Below, in pieces: positions 19,301 through 29,339 of a DNA stretch of 64,000 nt. A program made the translations under genes and the position numbers. Source of the stretch: JBFHIJ01 sp963678775 (GTDB taxonomy: Bacteria > Bacteroidota > Ignavibacteria > Kapaibacteriales > UBA2268); NCBI GenBank assembly GCA_963678775.2, contig CAXXGR010000002.1, forward strand, positions 1,136,351 to 1,200,350, written 5' to 3'. The notes under the pieces are model-generated. The model did no database searches. It was not told where the DNA came from and saw nothing but the letters and a program-made list of their open reading frames with translations. How positions within the stretch are numbered: the first letter of the stretch is position 1; every line of letters begins with the position of its first letter.

Positions 19301-22300
19301 CTTTAATCCAACAGGGCAAATAAATATCGCCGGAGATTTGGATATTTCTAATGCTGATTTTGCTAATTTTAGTGAGACTTGGTTATCTACTAATGGCTCT
19401 ACTATTGCCTTTGTTGGCGATGGGAATCAAAACATTTCACGTAGGACTGCATTGAATAATCAATGGGGTAGAATGAATTACTATAATCTGGTTATCGGTG
19501 GAACCGGCAATAAGATTTTGTCTGATAATATTGATTATATCGTTACAAATAATGTTACTATCAACTCCGGCACTTTAGTGATGAATAACGGGAACAACGA
19601 ACTGGAGGTTTCCGGAAATTGGACTAATAACGGTGGAGGTTTTGACTATGGAAACAACCGTAGTGTTATTTTCAAATCTATAAGTGGAGATGAAAATCAA
19701 GTAGCTTCTGCTAACGTACCTTTTTATAGAGTAGAAATTGACGGTGCAGGAACTGTTAGATTTACTGATGAAATGACTATAGAAAACGAAGTTCAGATAA
19801 ACTCCGGAGCTACTTTTGCCGGAGGAAACGCGGCAACTTTGCACGTGCTTGGGCTCTGGGATAATAACGGTTTACAATTTGCTCCCGGAAATTCTACGGT
19901 GTCATTTGATGGGAATACTACTCAGACTATCAACACAGCAGACTTTAATGAAGAAGTGTTTTATAACCTAACCATTAATAATCAAAATTATGTAGATGTA
20001 AATGCTAATGGTGGATCAACTCCTAATCGACTTTGGGTGCAAAATGATTTGCATTTAGAAAGGGGATATTTGAATTTACCAGCGGTAGATGACTATATAA
20101 GAGTGGATGGCAATAGTACGAGAAATGCAACAGATGCTTCTTCTGCGTACGTCCTAGGTAATTTCCGACAGTTTGTAGAAAGAAATGCAGCTACTTATAC
20201 TATTCCGGTTGGATATAATACAGGTGGTGGCGCATTTACCGGAATAGAACTTGAAATGAATGGCAGCGGTGGTACTGAGGGATATTTGAATATCTATACA
20301 GATGATGTTGCTGCTAATTCCCCAAGATTCAATGAAATTAGTAGAAAATGGGAATTATCTATTCCAACTGCTTCTACTTTTAATTTGGGGGTAAGGACTT
20401 ATGATATAGTATTTAATTTCCATCCGAACGATGCAGTCGGGTTTAATACCGCTGTGTTTGAAACTCGCAGGCGAACTGATGCTATTAATTGGATTGCTCC
20501 TAATACAGGTGTTAGGACTGCTACAAGTACTGAATCTTTGAATAATAATACTTTGGCTGCTATTGGCTCTATTACTGAGTTTATAGTGGGTGAATCATCT
20601 TATTCTATATTTTATTCGGTAGCCGATGGTAATTGGTCCAATCCTGCAACATGGTCTACTGTAAGTTGGGGAGGCCCTGCAGAACTTGTAGTGACTCCAC
20701 TGCCAAGTGATAGCATTAGAATAGGAGATGGTTTTACAGTAAATCTGGATGCAAATTTTACAATAGATGTAGATAAAGCTGTTGTGGTTGAAACTGCCGG
20801 AGTATCAAATAGTCCGGGGAGATTAGAACTTGGAACAAATCAAATCTCTGGCAATGGTGCTTTTGTTGTCAAATCTGGTGGTATTGTAGGCATTGGTGAT
20901 GCCAATGGTATTACTGCCGCTGCAAGCTCAGGTAATATTCAAACTACCATTAGAGATTATAACTATAATAATAGTAATAATTCTTACTTTGTGTTTAATT
21001 CTAGTTCAGCTCAGATTACCGGTGATGGATTACCTGCTACTGTAGGTGGTTTAGTTGCTAATTCTTCTGTGGGAGTAACTCTATCCAAACCTGTTACTGT
21101 TCTTGACAGTTTTTTGATAGAGTCAAATTATTTAGATGTAAGCACATCCAATCACAAATTGACTTTAGGCTCTAACTGGATAAATAATGGGTCTTTTGTA
21201 CCGAGAAATGGAACTGTAGAGTTTATAGGTAATGCAAATAAAGAAATAACAAAACTATCTAATGAGACTTTTTACAATCTTACTATCAATAAAAATTCCG
21301 GTAATGTGGTATTGACAGATAATAGTGTAACAGTTGATAATAATTTGACATTTACAAATGGAAATCTTGATAGTAGGATAAACAGTCAGACAGTGATATT
21401 AAGTGATGGTGGCTCAGTTATAAGAACTTCCGGACACGTTGATGGCGAATTGCGAAAATATCTGGATACCGGAGATTTGCCTGTAGCAACGTTTGAAGTT
21501 GGTTATGGCCTTTCTTATACTCCTGTCAATATAGATGTAAACGGTACAGCCGGAACTGCCGGATTTGTTGGAATAACTTCTAATGATGGTGATCATTCAG
21601 AATTTTTAACTGCGGCGCTAAATCCTGATAAAAACGTTCAAAGATTTTGGTCTGTAAATGCGTATGGATTTGATTTAGGTGCTACGCGTACTTACGATAT
21701 AACATTGAATTTCCTCTATCCTGATGATATCAGAGGTGGAGCTGATCCTACTTTGTTTGAAGTTAGGAGATATAACTTAGGCTGGAATATCCCGATAGTT
21801 GGGGCAAGAACTAATTCATCTACGCAAGCCATTTCCATGAGCGATTTGGGAATTGACTTTATGGTTGGTGAGCCGGGCGGAAGTGGCAGAGTGTTTTACT
21901 CTATTGCCTCCGGAGCATGGAACACGGTAGGGAATTGGTCAGAAGTCTCTTATGGTGGAGCGGCTTCTGTAAATTATCCGGATTTGAATACTGACATTAT
22001 ATTTATTGGTGATGATAAATATATAGACTTAGATGCTAATCGTCAAGTTTCATCTATTACAGTTGAAAACGGAGGTAAGCTTGACTTTTCAGATTATGTG
22101 ATATCAGGTACTCAGTTTACACTGAAAAAAGATGGTATTTTGGAGATAGCTTCTATAGATGGCATTACTTCTTCCGGTGCTTCTGGAAACGTACAGACTT
22201 CAATTAGGAATTACAACCACTCTAATCATAATTCTGCAAAATTAATATATTCAGGTGATGCTGTAACTACCGGAGATGGTATACCGAGTACGGTTGCTGA

Positions 22301-25300
22301 TGTTATCTTTAATACAAGCGGGACTATTGCACTTCAAAAAGACATAGCTGTTTCAGATTCTGTATTGATTAGTTCAGGAACTCTATCAGCTAACAATTAT
22401 AATATATCAATATCCGGAAATTTTGTAAATAACTCCGGATTTGCTGCAACTTTGTCAGCTCTGAAATTCCAGGGAGCAAATAATCAATATTTGACAGGAA
22501 GCTCTATTACTGATTTGAATATATTTGAATTAGATAAAACAGCCGGCAATGTTAATATGGGCAATAGTATTACTATTGCTAACAGACTTGAGTACTTGAG
22601 CAATGCTAAAATTATTCTGAATCAGAATGATATTACTATTGCCCAAAATGCTAGTATAATAGGTACTGCACTTGGGAGCAATCAGATGATTGTTGCTGAT
22701 GGGACACTTACTTCCGGTCGTATTATTAAGCAATATACAGATGGAGTTGGAGCAGTTAGGACAATAGATATACCTCTGGGTATAGGTAATAATTATTATG
22801 GTGCTGAAATTGACTTAGTTGCAGATTTTGCTGCAGCTCAGTTAGAGATACGAGTGATTAACGGAAAACATCCGAATAGACGTGCAGGATATGATGACGT
22901 ACTGGATAAATATTGGAGTATAAATACTTCCGGCATTTCAAATATTCAGGATGTGGCAGGTACAGAATATAAGTTTTATTATGCACCTACTGATGTTAAT
23001 GGTACTGCCTCATTGTATGGAGCAGCCAGATATACAGGCTTTGGCTGGGATATAGATTTAGGGGCTACTTCTGTAGCATCTCCTTCTCCTATGGATATTC
23101 AACAATATCAGACGTTATCAGGAGACTGGACAGCAGGCTATCCTAACTCATTCCGCTCAGGTCAGATATATTATTCTATTAGTAGTGGAAACTGGGATAA
23201 TAACTTGACATGGTCTAACCAGTCACATACAGGTGATGCTTCCAGATTTTACCCCGGCAGATTAGAAAATGACACTGTTTATATAGCTTCTGATGATGTC
23301 GTTTTATATAACCTTTCTACTGTGGGCGTTGGTTATTTATCTATTGGCGCTTCAGGCTATGGTAGGTTGAATTTCACATCAGGCAATCAAGCTCTTGATG
23401 TAAATGGAAATTTATTTGTTGATACTCAGGGAGCTATTAATGATGATAACTCCGGTAGCAGGGATGACACGCTTTATGTAAGTGGCGATTTTACAGTTAA
23501 TTCTTCAGGTGGAAGTAATTTTGTTGATTTAGACGTTGCAAGTCAGCGGAAGACAACTATTGTGTTTGATGGTAATACTAATTCGAACATCGCCGGTGAA
23601 GGCAGTATAGATTTATTTGAAATTATAATAGATAAGGACGATAAAAGTAATCAGGTTATAAATCAGTCTTTTGCTTGGAGCAGCGCTATAAGCAATATGC
23701 TTGTTAATAACAGGCAATATTTTAGTATGCTTACAGGGACATTTGTGCATGATGTTAATACTCAAATTACTTTAGATGCAAATACTACTTCAAATGATGG
23801 CAACCAATGGCCGGATGATAATCCTTCAAAAAACTTTATGATAGCTTCTAATACAGGATTAGACATTAGACAAGGCGAAGTTATAGTAAATGATGATATG
23901 ATTTGCGGAACTAATTGCTCTATTGATATTTCAGGTGGAATATTCAGAGTAGGTGTAGGTAATAACGAAAACTTTGTTTATGGCTTAAATAATACATTTA
24001 CAATGACAGGTGGTGAGATGATTATTGCATCTTGCTTTACTCCTGAAATAGACAGAACGTCTTCTGAACCGATTGGATCTATGAATTTTACGATGCACGG
24101 TGGCACCCTAACTGTTATGGATGTAAGAAGTTTTCAAACAGGGAACTTGTATGGTTTTGGGTTGTTACAAAATAGCACTATGACATGGACAGACGGATTT
24201 ATTATATATGCTAATCCGACAGATGGTGGTTTTGACTATGTCGTAAAAGCCGGTTCATGGACAGTAACAGGTGGGACAGTACAGTTTGGTATAGTTGGTA
24301 ATACTTTAGGTTCAGCTGGCAAACGCCACTCATTTGGCTCTGTATCTCCGGTTTATAATATGAGAGTGATAGAAACCAGACGTAATTCAAGTCGTGATTG
24401 CTCTTGTATCTTAGCCGAGGATAATAATTACGTTCTTAATGATATCTATATAGGACCTAATGGTACATTAGATTTGGACGGTCGAAATTTATATGTCGGT
24501 GGTGATTTTATAAATGAAGGTAAATTTACTCCTGATGGTAGAAATTGGAATTCAGGTGGATCAAGGATTCTTACTTTTAATGGGGCCGGTGATCAGATAT
24601 TCCAAAATACTAATACCTATAATAATAGCCAGTCCGGTAACTCAATGAATAATGAGCCGTTTTACGAAGTGGTAGTAGATAAACCGTCCGGTAAACTTAT
24701 ATTAGGTGACTATGCGCGCTCATATATGCCTATAAGGAATACTCTTGTTTTTGCAGAAAATAATGTGGCTGCAATAGATGCTAGAACTAATGATCACTAT
24801 GTGCAAATGACTCCGAGAGGAGGTGCCGGTGATATAGAAGAAGTTTCTAGGAATGGTTTAGGTCATGTAGACGGTAGGCTTATACAGAATTTTTATAATG
24901 GATCAGTTGATTACAGATTATATCATATAGGTGCCGGAGATGATTACACTCCTTCCGAAGTGCAATTTAACGGCAGCTTTACCAGTGGCCCGATAGATAT
25001 GATTACTTATGGTACTGATCCTGCAGGCTTGCCTGATAATGATGAAGATATTGATTTAACACGAAATATACAGAGATATTGGTCTATCGAAGATAATGGT
25101 GCTTTCAATTTAGGTAGTGCAGATTATGATTTGACCTTGCACTTTATATCTCCACAAGATATTAGAAATAGCTCGAATTGGACATTATATAAACATTTTA
25201 GATTCCCACTACCTCCTGGACCTGCTCCTGTCGATTATACGCAGTTAAATAATGTAGTGCGAACTGATACCAGTACACAATCACTTGCGAACGATGTTTT

Positions 25301-28300
25301 TGGACATTACATGATTGCGGAACTTACAGGTACACGTTTCTATTCTGTTGCTAATGGCTTATGGGATGATCCTGCCACTTGGTCTAAACTAGGCTATGGA
25401 GGCACACCCGAAGTAGTAGATTATCCTCAGTATGTAGGTGACGAAGCATATATAGGAGACGGGTATACTGTGACGCTGACTAACTTAGTCCCTGATATTA
25501 AATCTACTGTGGTAGAAACACATGATGGTGCAGCAGGTAAATTGCAAATTCAGGATGATGCTTGGGTGTCAGGTCAGTCTTTCGTGCTTAAAGATAGTTG
25601 TTATCTGGCAACACAGCATAACACAGGTTTGCAGCCGGTTGGGATAGATGATGGTTCTATTAGAACTATCGAGAGAGTGTTTGGCGTTTCGCATTATATA
25701 TTTAATTCTGATATTGACTTTCAGGTAACAGGTAGTGCTTTGCCTGATTATATGCTTTCTTTATCTGTAGTTAATACTGCACCTTCCGATGGCTTTAGAG
25801 TTGTAACAAATAACAACTCTAATGAAATAACAATATATGACAGTTTGGATGTCCAATCCGGTCTTTTTGATGCCGGTGGCGGAATTGAGTCTTATAGTAT
25901 TCGAGGTGGTATGTACTTTGGATCTATGGGTGATTTGAAAACAAATACAAGAGTATTTGACATAGAAGGTAACAGGACACAATATATTAGATTAGATAAA
26001 GATGATAGTATAAGATTTAGACAGTTGAATATTTACAAGACTGCTGCTCTTGATTCTGTTATTATTGATGCCAGAGGTGATGATTCACATATTAGAATTA
26101 CTAATCGACTCCGTTTTGGTGGTGGCAATCAAGCATATATTAAAATACTAAATGATTCTCGTTTGGTGATAAATGAAGGTGCTTCTTTAGATCGTCAAGG
26201 TGTAACTCCATTTGGTCATATTGATGGATTTTTATCTAAACCGATTGCAGCAGGAGCGACTAATAAGAAGTTTGAAATAGGATATGGTCCTACGTATGCC
26301 CCTGCAACTGTTATTTTAGATGCTGGCACTGCCGGTGGGACTTATGGATTTTTAAATGCAAAAAATATTATGCCTGTGCCTGATGAACCTTACTATGGTA
26401 ACAGGATGGATTATAACGTTAGGGTTCCTCGATATTGGAAACTATTAGCTGATGCTAATAATGGACTTGCTTTAGGTGATAGAGAGCTTAATCTTAGATT
26501 TGAAATGCCTGCTGCTGAAGGAAGCATTATTAATCAAGATAATGCTGTGATCCGAAGGAGGTCTATTCCAACGGAGGCTCCTGAGTGGCAGGATAGAAGA
26601 GAAATAGACTTAGTATGGAACATTGCTTCTGTGGCTACTGTAGAGCTTAAAACTAATCCTACACAAAGCTGGCCTGGATTTGGTGACTTTTTCATTGGTG
26701 AAAAAGCAGCTAGGATATTCTATAGCCAAGGCGATGGAGTTTGGAATAATCATGATTCTTGGGCTTTTGATGCTGCCGGTACTGTATTAGTGCCAGTTGG
26801 CGAGTATCCTAATCCTGATTGGGACAGCCCCGAGGGGTTTGAGTTTGAATATCGCGATAGTGTTGTTATTCAAAATTCAGATGTTATTACATTAAATACC
26901 AGACCTGAAATTGCATATATAGATATTAGAGATAATGGTAAGTTAGTCCTAACGGATACTACTTATTTGTCTCAAAGTGTAAGAGGACAAAGTACTTTCA
27001 ACATGGGAGATAATGCTACGCTTGAGATACGAACTACTGATGGCATTGAGCCATATACTGATGGTGGTGTAGGCGATGGAGTTGTAAGGTTTGAGAATAG
27101 AACTTTTGAACCTACTACCAATTTCGGTTTCGCAGGTGTTGGAGATCATTATTTTGGATCTGATTTCCCAGGTATTATTAACAATATCTATGTGGATTCC
27201 GAAGGTGATGCAGCTTCGATAACTGCTTTAGCTCCTAAAGATGTGACTATTAATGGTGCTTTAGATATTAAATCCGGGAATGTAAGGCCTAGAGATAATA
27301 ACAGTGCCTTGCACTTTTCCGGCGACTTGTCTCTTGCAGCCGGTACAAGTTTTGATGCTACACTAGACTATCTGGGTAGTCCTGTTACTACGACTAACTA
27401 TATTGAAGGCAGTGGTGCTTCAAATCAAGTTATTTCCGGAGACGGTTTGCTTGTATTTGATAATTTAGAAATGAATAGAGGTGCCGGTAACGGTGTGCTA
27501 TATGCAGATAAAAGTATGGAAATAGCCGGAATATTGGATATGCAGTCTGGCTCAAACGCAAATGCTCAAATATTTGAGATTGGCGATAATGGCAACTTGA
27601 GTATTAGTTCTGCTAATCCGAATGCAATTATTGATTATGGAAATAATAACTATATCCGCACTTCAGAAACATCCGGTTCGCTGTGCAGAGAGATTACTGT
27701 AAATGAGATTTACGTGTATCCTTTGGGTTCATTAGATGGTGGGCTTAGTCATTTTGTTCCTGCTACATTGGCTGCAGGAGCTGTAGGAGCTGATGGTCAG
27801 GTCTGCGTACGCACTTCACGTGGTACACACGCTACTTTATCAGGTGGTCATGCAGAATTGCCTGATGACAGAACTGAAGACTACATACAACGATATTGGG
27901 CTGTGACAGGTGTTACCACTGACATTAGTGGTAGACTTAGCTTTATCTATGACGATGATGATATTACTACTGACGAATCAAATATCCAAAGTATAGGCAG
28001 ATGGAGCAATCCATTTGAATCTACTCCGGGGTCATGGCTTGCGGTAAGTGGTAGTGTTACTTCTGGCTCAAATACTTTTGATACGGATGTACAGATACCA
28101 TTTAGTGATTTTACAGGTGACTGGACTATTGCAAATGATGGTGCTTTCCGCTCAATATTTTATAGTCGCCAGTCCGGTTTATGGTCTGATGAAAACAGTT
28201 GGACTTATTCTAAAAATCATATTGGTCCTATCTCCGGTCCGGGACTTTACCCAGCTGCTGCTAAGGATTCTGTAGTGATTGGTGGTGGAAATAACGGAGT

Positions 28301-29105
28301 TGGTGATCATATTATCCGCTTAGATAGTGATTATGATTTGGGTGGAGTGCTTGTTGGTACTGACGCTTCTAACACCGGCACTTTAGATATGGGTGGCTTT
28401 GTTGTTACCGGAACCACTTTTACTGTAAGCCCTAATTCTACTATATATGTTGGCTCTGCTTTGGGTATTAATCCAGTTGGAGACGATAGAGGAAATGTGC
28501 AGACAACTGACGTAAGGAAGTTTGGCGGCAGTGGCAGTGAAATAAATATTGTAATGAGCGGCAGTTCAAATCAGGTAATTGGAGATGCATTCCCGACTGA
28601 TTTACATAGTTTATCTATCGCAAATACTGGAGCTGTAAACGATAACACTGTTCTATTTGATCAAAATATAAGACTTACAGGGGATTTGAATTTTAATTCC
28701 GGTGTGGCTGATATCCAAAACTTTAGTCTAAATACGGCTAATAATGGCAATGTTAATATGCTTTCCGGATCATGGCTGAGATTGAATGGAGCAAATGATT
28801 TGTCTTCTACAATAACCGGATATTCAAATTACAATTTGGATCTTGGTTCAGTGATAGAATTTTATGGCGATAATCAAATTATTTCTAATCTGCCTGCTAA
28901 TCTTACAAGCGGTTTGGCAACTGTCTGGGCTAACATGAACGGCACGAAATTTGTTACATCTTCTTTGCTTATTAGAGGTGATTTATATATACAGAATGCT
29001 GCTACGCTACAAAACAACCCTACTGTAGATGCTTTGCAGATAAACGGAGATGTATATAATGCTGCTCTGATAAATAATGACGGTGTTATACAGTTGTGCA
29101 ATTAA
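16308..29105 (+). CDS. Giant secreted beta-helix surface protein (4265 residues) with seven G8-like modules
   Basis: Signal peptide (about 1-22, ending MKGQ) followed by more than 4200 residues of Asn/Gly/Ser/Thr-rich short beta strands of the type GNLTISTGA, LENNGN, INSGTL, characteristic of right-handed parallel beta-helices (adhesins). Seven times the pattern [FY]YS-x5-GxWxxxxxW occurs, near residues 748, 1433, 1861, 2286, 3009, 3469 and 3950, each followed by a D-x-[VI]-x-I-G-D-G-like strand and preceded by a [FD]xxGE or GDWTAG element; this resembles the G8 domain. There is no T9SS C-terminal domain, transmembrane segment or LPXTG; the protein ends NNDGVIQLCN. It follows the S74 gene by 21 bases. 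Likely a cell-surface fibre or adhesin; the exact role is unknown. The frame is intact over 12.8 kb with no frameshift. Confidence 0.9.
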   Translation: MLKLKTIYIILILFLPFYAMKGQSNLFNLGSNSVVSVKNNALIKVNGNLTISTGASLSETGASQINISGDLENNGNVNSDLGEVAFVGSGDSEIKGNNTPDLNNVSVNKDVATDHLYLDNNANLTGNLLVGSGIFQFVNTQSRLLDIDGNISISANGQMDVQSSFINHSLYLAGDLENNGILDFKILNGSVNVTFNGAGNSVLYGLGATTDFALINIDKDNTTDEVRVSPVGQNLSTLTAADGFLTLTSGIFHFMGEGVLSFSNTFFTPAANIYNIPAGTGLWLENSGVTVTAQDASLSLAGLLRINGADYNIGSGSTDRSLFYSDGAELTIESGNLDINSGLVRNLAQDNSSITFTMTGGEINLASVRSAINTRAVFDIGYSNSTFNMSGGDIYLAQNAATFANGDYYVKTSNGTVTGGRLIIKSSTSTDSQQEFRLNSDMPVGELLMTTDNNPRVDVLNNLTVLGDVTLTRRGMQASSYDLTVGGQWNNNSATIASFDYGTSNVIFNGALDQIIGGSQSTNFYELSANKTGGNLIINHDLDILSAIRLVSNTILDMQSNDITIEVNAQIFSDFGSNKDFTASKYIMNSGGATGGRLIRMIQNNPVLPMAEFIIFPIGTPGTYTFAWIRPLNGTYNSNPGIAVRAIPAEHPQVKKNNVSLAKYWEISTVGNVSPGVQGTTLRFLYDQTEVQGSEGNYHIIKYSGGSWFYDPALSNNIDFGNNYIRPERFSGDFTGDWTAGEEDAVAAKYYSIADGNYNSPATWSRNSYGDPIVSTTAPNSNTDIVFIGDGKTVSLSANTAAARRLQIDSTGTLMCDNYVVSSTVDTFLLKSGGGLGIGHSGSISKTANDGNIRASYRFYSNDAMYIMTGNNNQSVRDIPARVSALVIDKSNSSNTVTLNKSIVIGDSLIINEGILNQVNDSYFLDGEAPGKFFTMRGGTLILKDEYPNNYLPATMTGGTLDFFGITGVSVPSDASTPGVLRYNNLTFRGDRGYNKITFNPTGQINIAGDLDISNADFANFSETWLSTNGSTIAFVGDGNQNISRRTALNNQWGRMNYYNLVIGGTGNKILSDNIDYIVTNNVTINSGTLVMNNGNNELEVSGNWTNNGGGFDYGNNRSVIFKSISGDENQVASANVPFYRVEIDGAGTVRFTDEMTIENEVQINSGATFAGGNAATLHVLGLWDNNGLQFAPGNSTVSFDGNTTQTINTADFNEEVFYNLTINNQNYVDVNANGGSTPNRLWVQNDLHLERGYLNLPAVDDYIRVDGNSTRNATDASSAYVLGNFRQFVERNAATYTIPVGYNTGGGAFTGIELEMNGSGGTEGYLNIYTDDVAANSPRFNEISRKWELSIPTASTFNLGVRTYDIVFNFHPNDAVGFNTAVFETRRRTDAINWIAPNTGVRTATSTESLNNNTLAAIGSITEFIVGESSYSIFYSVADGNWSNPATWSTVSWGGPAELVVTPLPSDSIRIGDGFTVNLDANFTIDVDKAVVVETAGVSNSPGRLELGTNQISGNGAFVVKSGGIVGIGDANGITAAASSGNIQTTIRDYNYNNSNNSYFVFNSSSAQITGDGLPATVGGLVANSSVGVTLSKPVTVLDSFLIESNYLDVSTSNHKLTLGSNWINNGSFVPRNGTVEFIGNANKEITKLSNETFYNLTINKNSGNVVLTDNSVTVDNNLTFTNGNLDSRINSQTVILSDGGSVIRTSGHVDGELRKYLDTGDLPVATFEVGYGLSYTPVNIDVNGTAGTAGFVGITSNDGDHSEFLTAALNPDKNVQRFWSVNAYGFDLGATRTYDITLNFLYPDDIRGGADPTLFEVRRYNLGWNIPIVGARTNSSTQAISMSDLGIDFMVGEPGGSGRVFYSIASGAWNTVGNWSEVSYGGAASVNYPDLNTDIIFIGDDKYIDLDANRQVSSITVENGGKLDFSDYVISGTQFTLKKDGILEIASIDGITSSGASGNVQTSIRNYNHSNHNSAKLIYSGDAVTTGDGIPSTVADVIFNTSGTIALQKDIAVSDSVLISSGTLSANNYNISISGNFVNNSGFAATLSALKFQGANNQYLTGSSITDLNIFELDKTAGNVNMGNSITIANRLEYLSNAKIILNQNDITIAQNASIIGTALGSNQMIVADGTLTSGRIIKQYTDGVGAVRTIDIPLGIGNNYYGAEIDLVADFAAAQLEIRVINGKHPNRRAGYDDVLDKYWSINTSGISNIQDVAGTEYKFYYAPTDVNGTASLYGAARYTGFGWDIDLGATSVASPSPMDIQQYQTLSGDWTAGYPNSFRSGQIYYSISSGNWDNNLTWSNQSHTGDASRFYPGRLENDTVYIASDDVVLYNLSTVGVGYLSIGASGYGRLNFTSGNQALDVNGNLFVDTQGAINDDNSGSRDDTLYVSGDFTVNSSGGSNFVDLDVASQRKTTIVFDGNTNSNIAGEGSIDLFEIIIDKDDKSNQVINQSFAWSSAISNMLVNNRQYFSMLTGTFVHDVNTQITLDANTTSNDGNQWPDDNPSKNFMIASNTGLDIRQGEVIVNDDMICGTNCSIDISGGIFRVGVGNNENFVYGLNNTFTMTGGEMIIASCFTPEIDRTSSEPIGSMNFTMHGGTLTVMDVRSFQTGNLYGFGLLQNSTMTWTDGFIIYANPTDGGFDYVVKAGSWTVTGGTVQFGIVGNTLGSAGKRHSFGSVSPVYNMRVIETRRNSSRDCSCILAEDNNYVLNDIYIGPNGTLDLDGRNLYVGGDFINEGKFTPDGRNWNSGGSRILTFNGAGDQIFQNTNTYNNSQSGNSMNNEPFYEVVVDKPSGKLILGDYARSYMPIRNTLVFAENNVAAIDARTNDHYVQMTPRGGAGDIEEVSRNGLGHVDGRLIQNFYNGSVDYRLYHIGAGDDYTPSEVQFNGSFTSGPIDMITYGTDPAGLPDNDEDIDLTRNIQRYWSIEDNGAFNLGSADYDLTLHFISPQDIRNSSNWTLYKHFRFPLPPGPAPVDYTQLNNVVRTDTSTQSLANDVFGHYMIAELTGTRFYSVANGLWDDPATWSKLGYGGTPEVVDYPQYVGDEAYIGDGYTVTLTNLVPDIKSTVVETHDGAAGKLQIQDDAWVSGQSFVLKDSCYLATQHNTGLQPVGIDDGSIRTIERVFGVSHYIFNSDIDFQVTGSALPDYMLSLSVVNTAPSDGFRVVTNNNSNEITIYDSLDVQSGLFDAGGGIESYSIRGGMYFGSMGDLKTNTRVFDIEGNRTQYIRLDKDDSIRFRQLNIYKTAALDSVIIDARGDDSHIRITNRLRFGGGNQAYIKILNDSRLVINEGASLDRQGVTPFGHIDGFLSKPIAAGATNKKFEIGYGPTYAPATVILDAGTAGGTYGFLNAKNIMPVPDEPYYGNRMDYNVRVPRYWKLLADANNGLALGDRELNLRFEMPAAEGSIINQDNAVIRRRSIPTEAPEWQDRREIDLVWNIASVATVELKTNPTQSWPGFGDFFIGEKAARIFYSQGDGVWNNHDSWAFDAAGTVLVPVGEYPNPDWDSPEGFEFEYRDSVVIQNSDVITLNTRPEIAYIDIRDNGKLVLTDTTYLSQSVRGQSTFNMGDNATLEIRTTDGIEPYTDGGVGDGVVRFENRTFEPTTNFGFAGVGDHYFGSDFPGIINNIYVDSEGDAASITALAPKDVTINGALDIKSGNVRPRDNNSALHFSGDLSLAAGTSFDATLDYLGSPVTTTNYIEGSGASNQVISGDGLLVFDNLEMNRGAGNGVLYADKSMEIAGILDMQSGSNANAQIFEIGDNGNLSISSANPNAIIDYGNNNYIRTSETSGSLCREITVNEIYVYPLGSLDGGLSHFVPATLAAGAVGADGQVCVRTSRGTHATLSGGHAELPDDRTEDYIQRYWAVTGVTTDISGRLSFIYDDDDITTDESNIQSIGRWSNPFESTPGSWLAVSGSVTSGSNTFDTDVQIPFSDFTGDWTIANDGAFRSIFYSRQSGLWSDENSWTYSKNHIGPISGPGLYPAAAKDSVVIGGGNNGVGDHIIRLDSDYDLGGVLVGTDASNTGTLDMGGFVVTGTTFTVSPNSTIYVGSALGINPVGDDRGNVQTTDVRKFGGSGSEINIVMSGSSNQVIGDAFPTDLHSLSIANTGAVNDNTVLFDQNIRLTGDLNFNSGVADIQNFSLNTANNGNVNMLSGSWLRLNGANDLSSTITGYSNYNLDLGSVIEFYGDNQIISNLPANLTSGLATVWANMNGTKFVTSSLLIRGDLYIQNAATLQNNPTVDALQINGDVYNAALINNDGVIQLCN

Positions 29106-29339
29106 AAAATTAGCTGACTATTGAAATTGAATTTAACTTTAAATTGGTATACAATAAGCAACAATACGTATGATTACAATGAGTCTTTATAGTTAGGCTA
29201 ACTGCTTGAAAATAAAGGGATTAAAACTAGGTAGAAATACTTAAGAAAATCTTGAAATGATTTTGTACATTGAATTACGTATTAAAACAAGAAGATAACT
29301 AAAATTACGTATATATTTCAACAAACAGGGAGAAATCCT

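Noticed and set aside
14802..29105. Prophage or tail-fibre region because of the S74 domain
   Set aside because: No capsid, terminase, integrase or lysis gene nearby; both proteins carry Sec signal peptides and beta-helix architecture.
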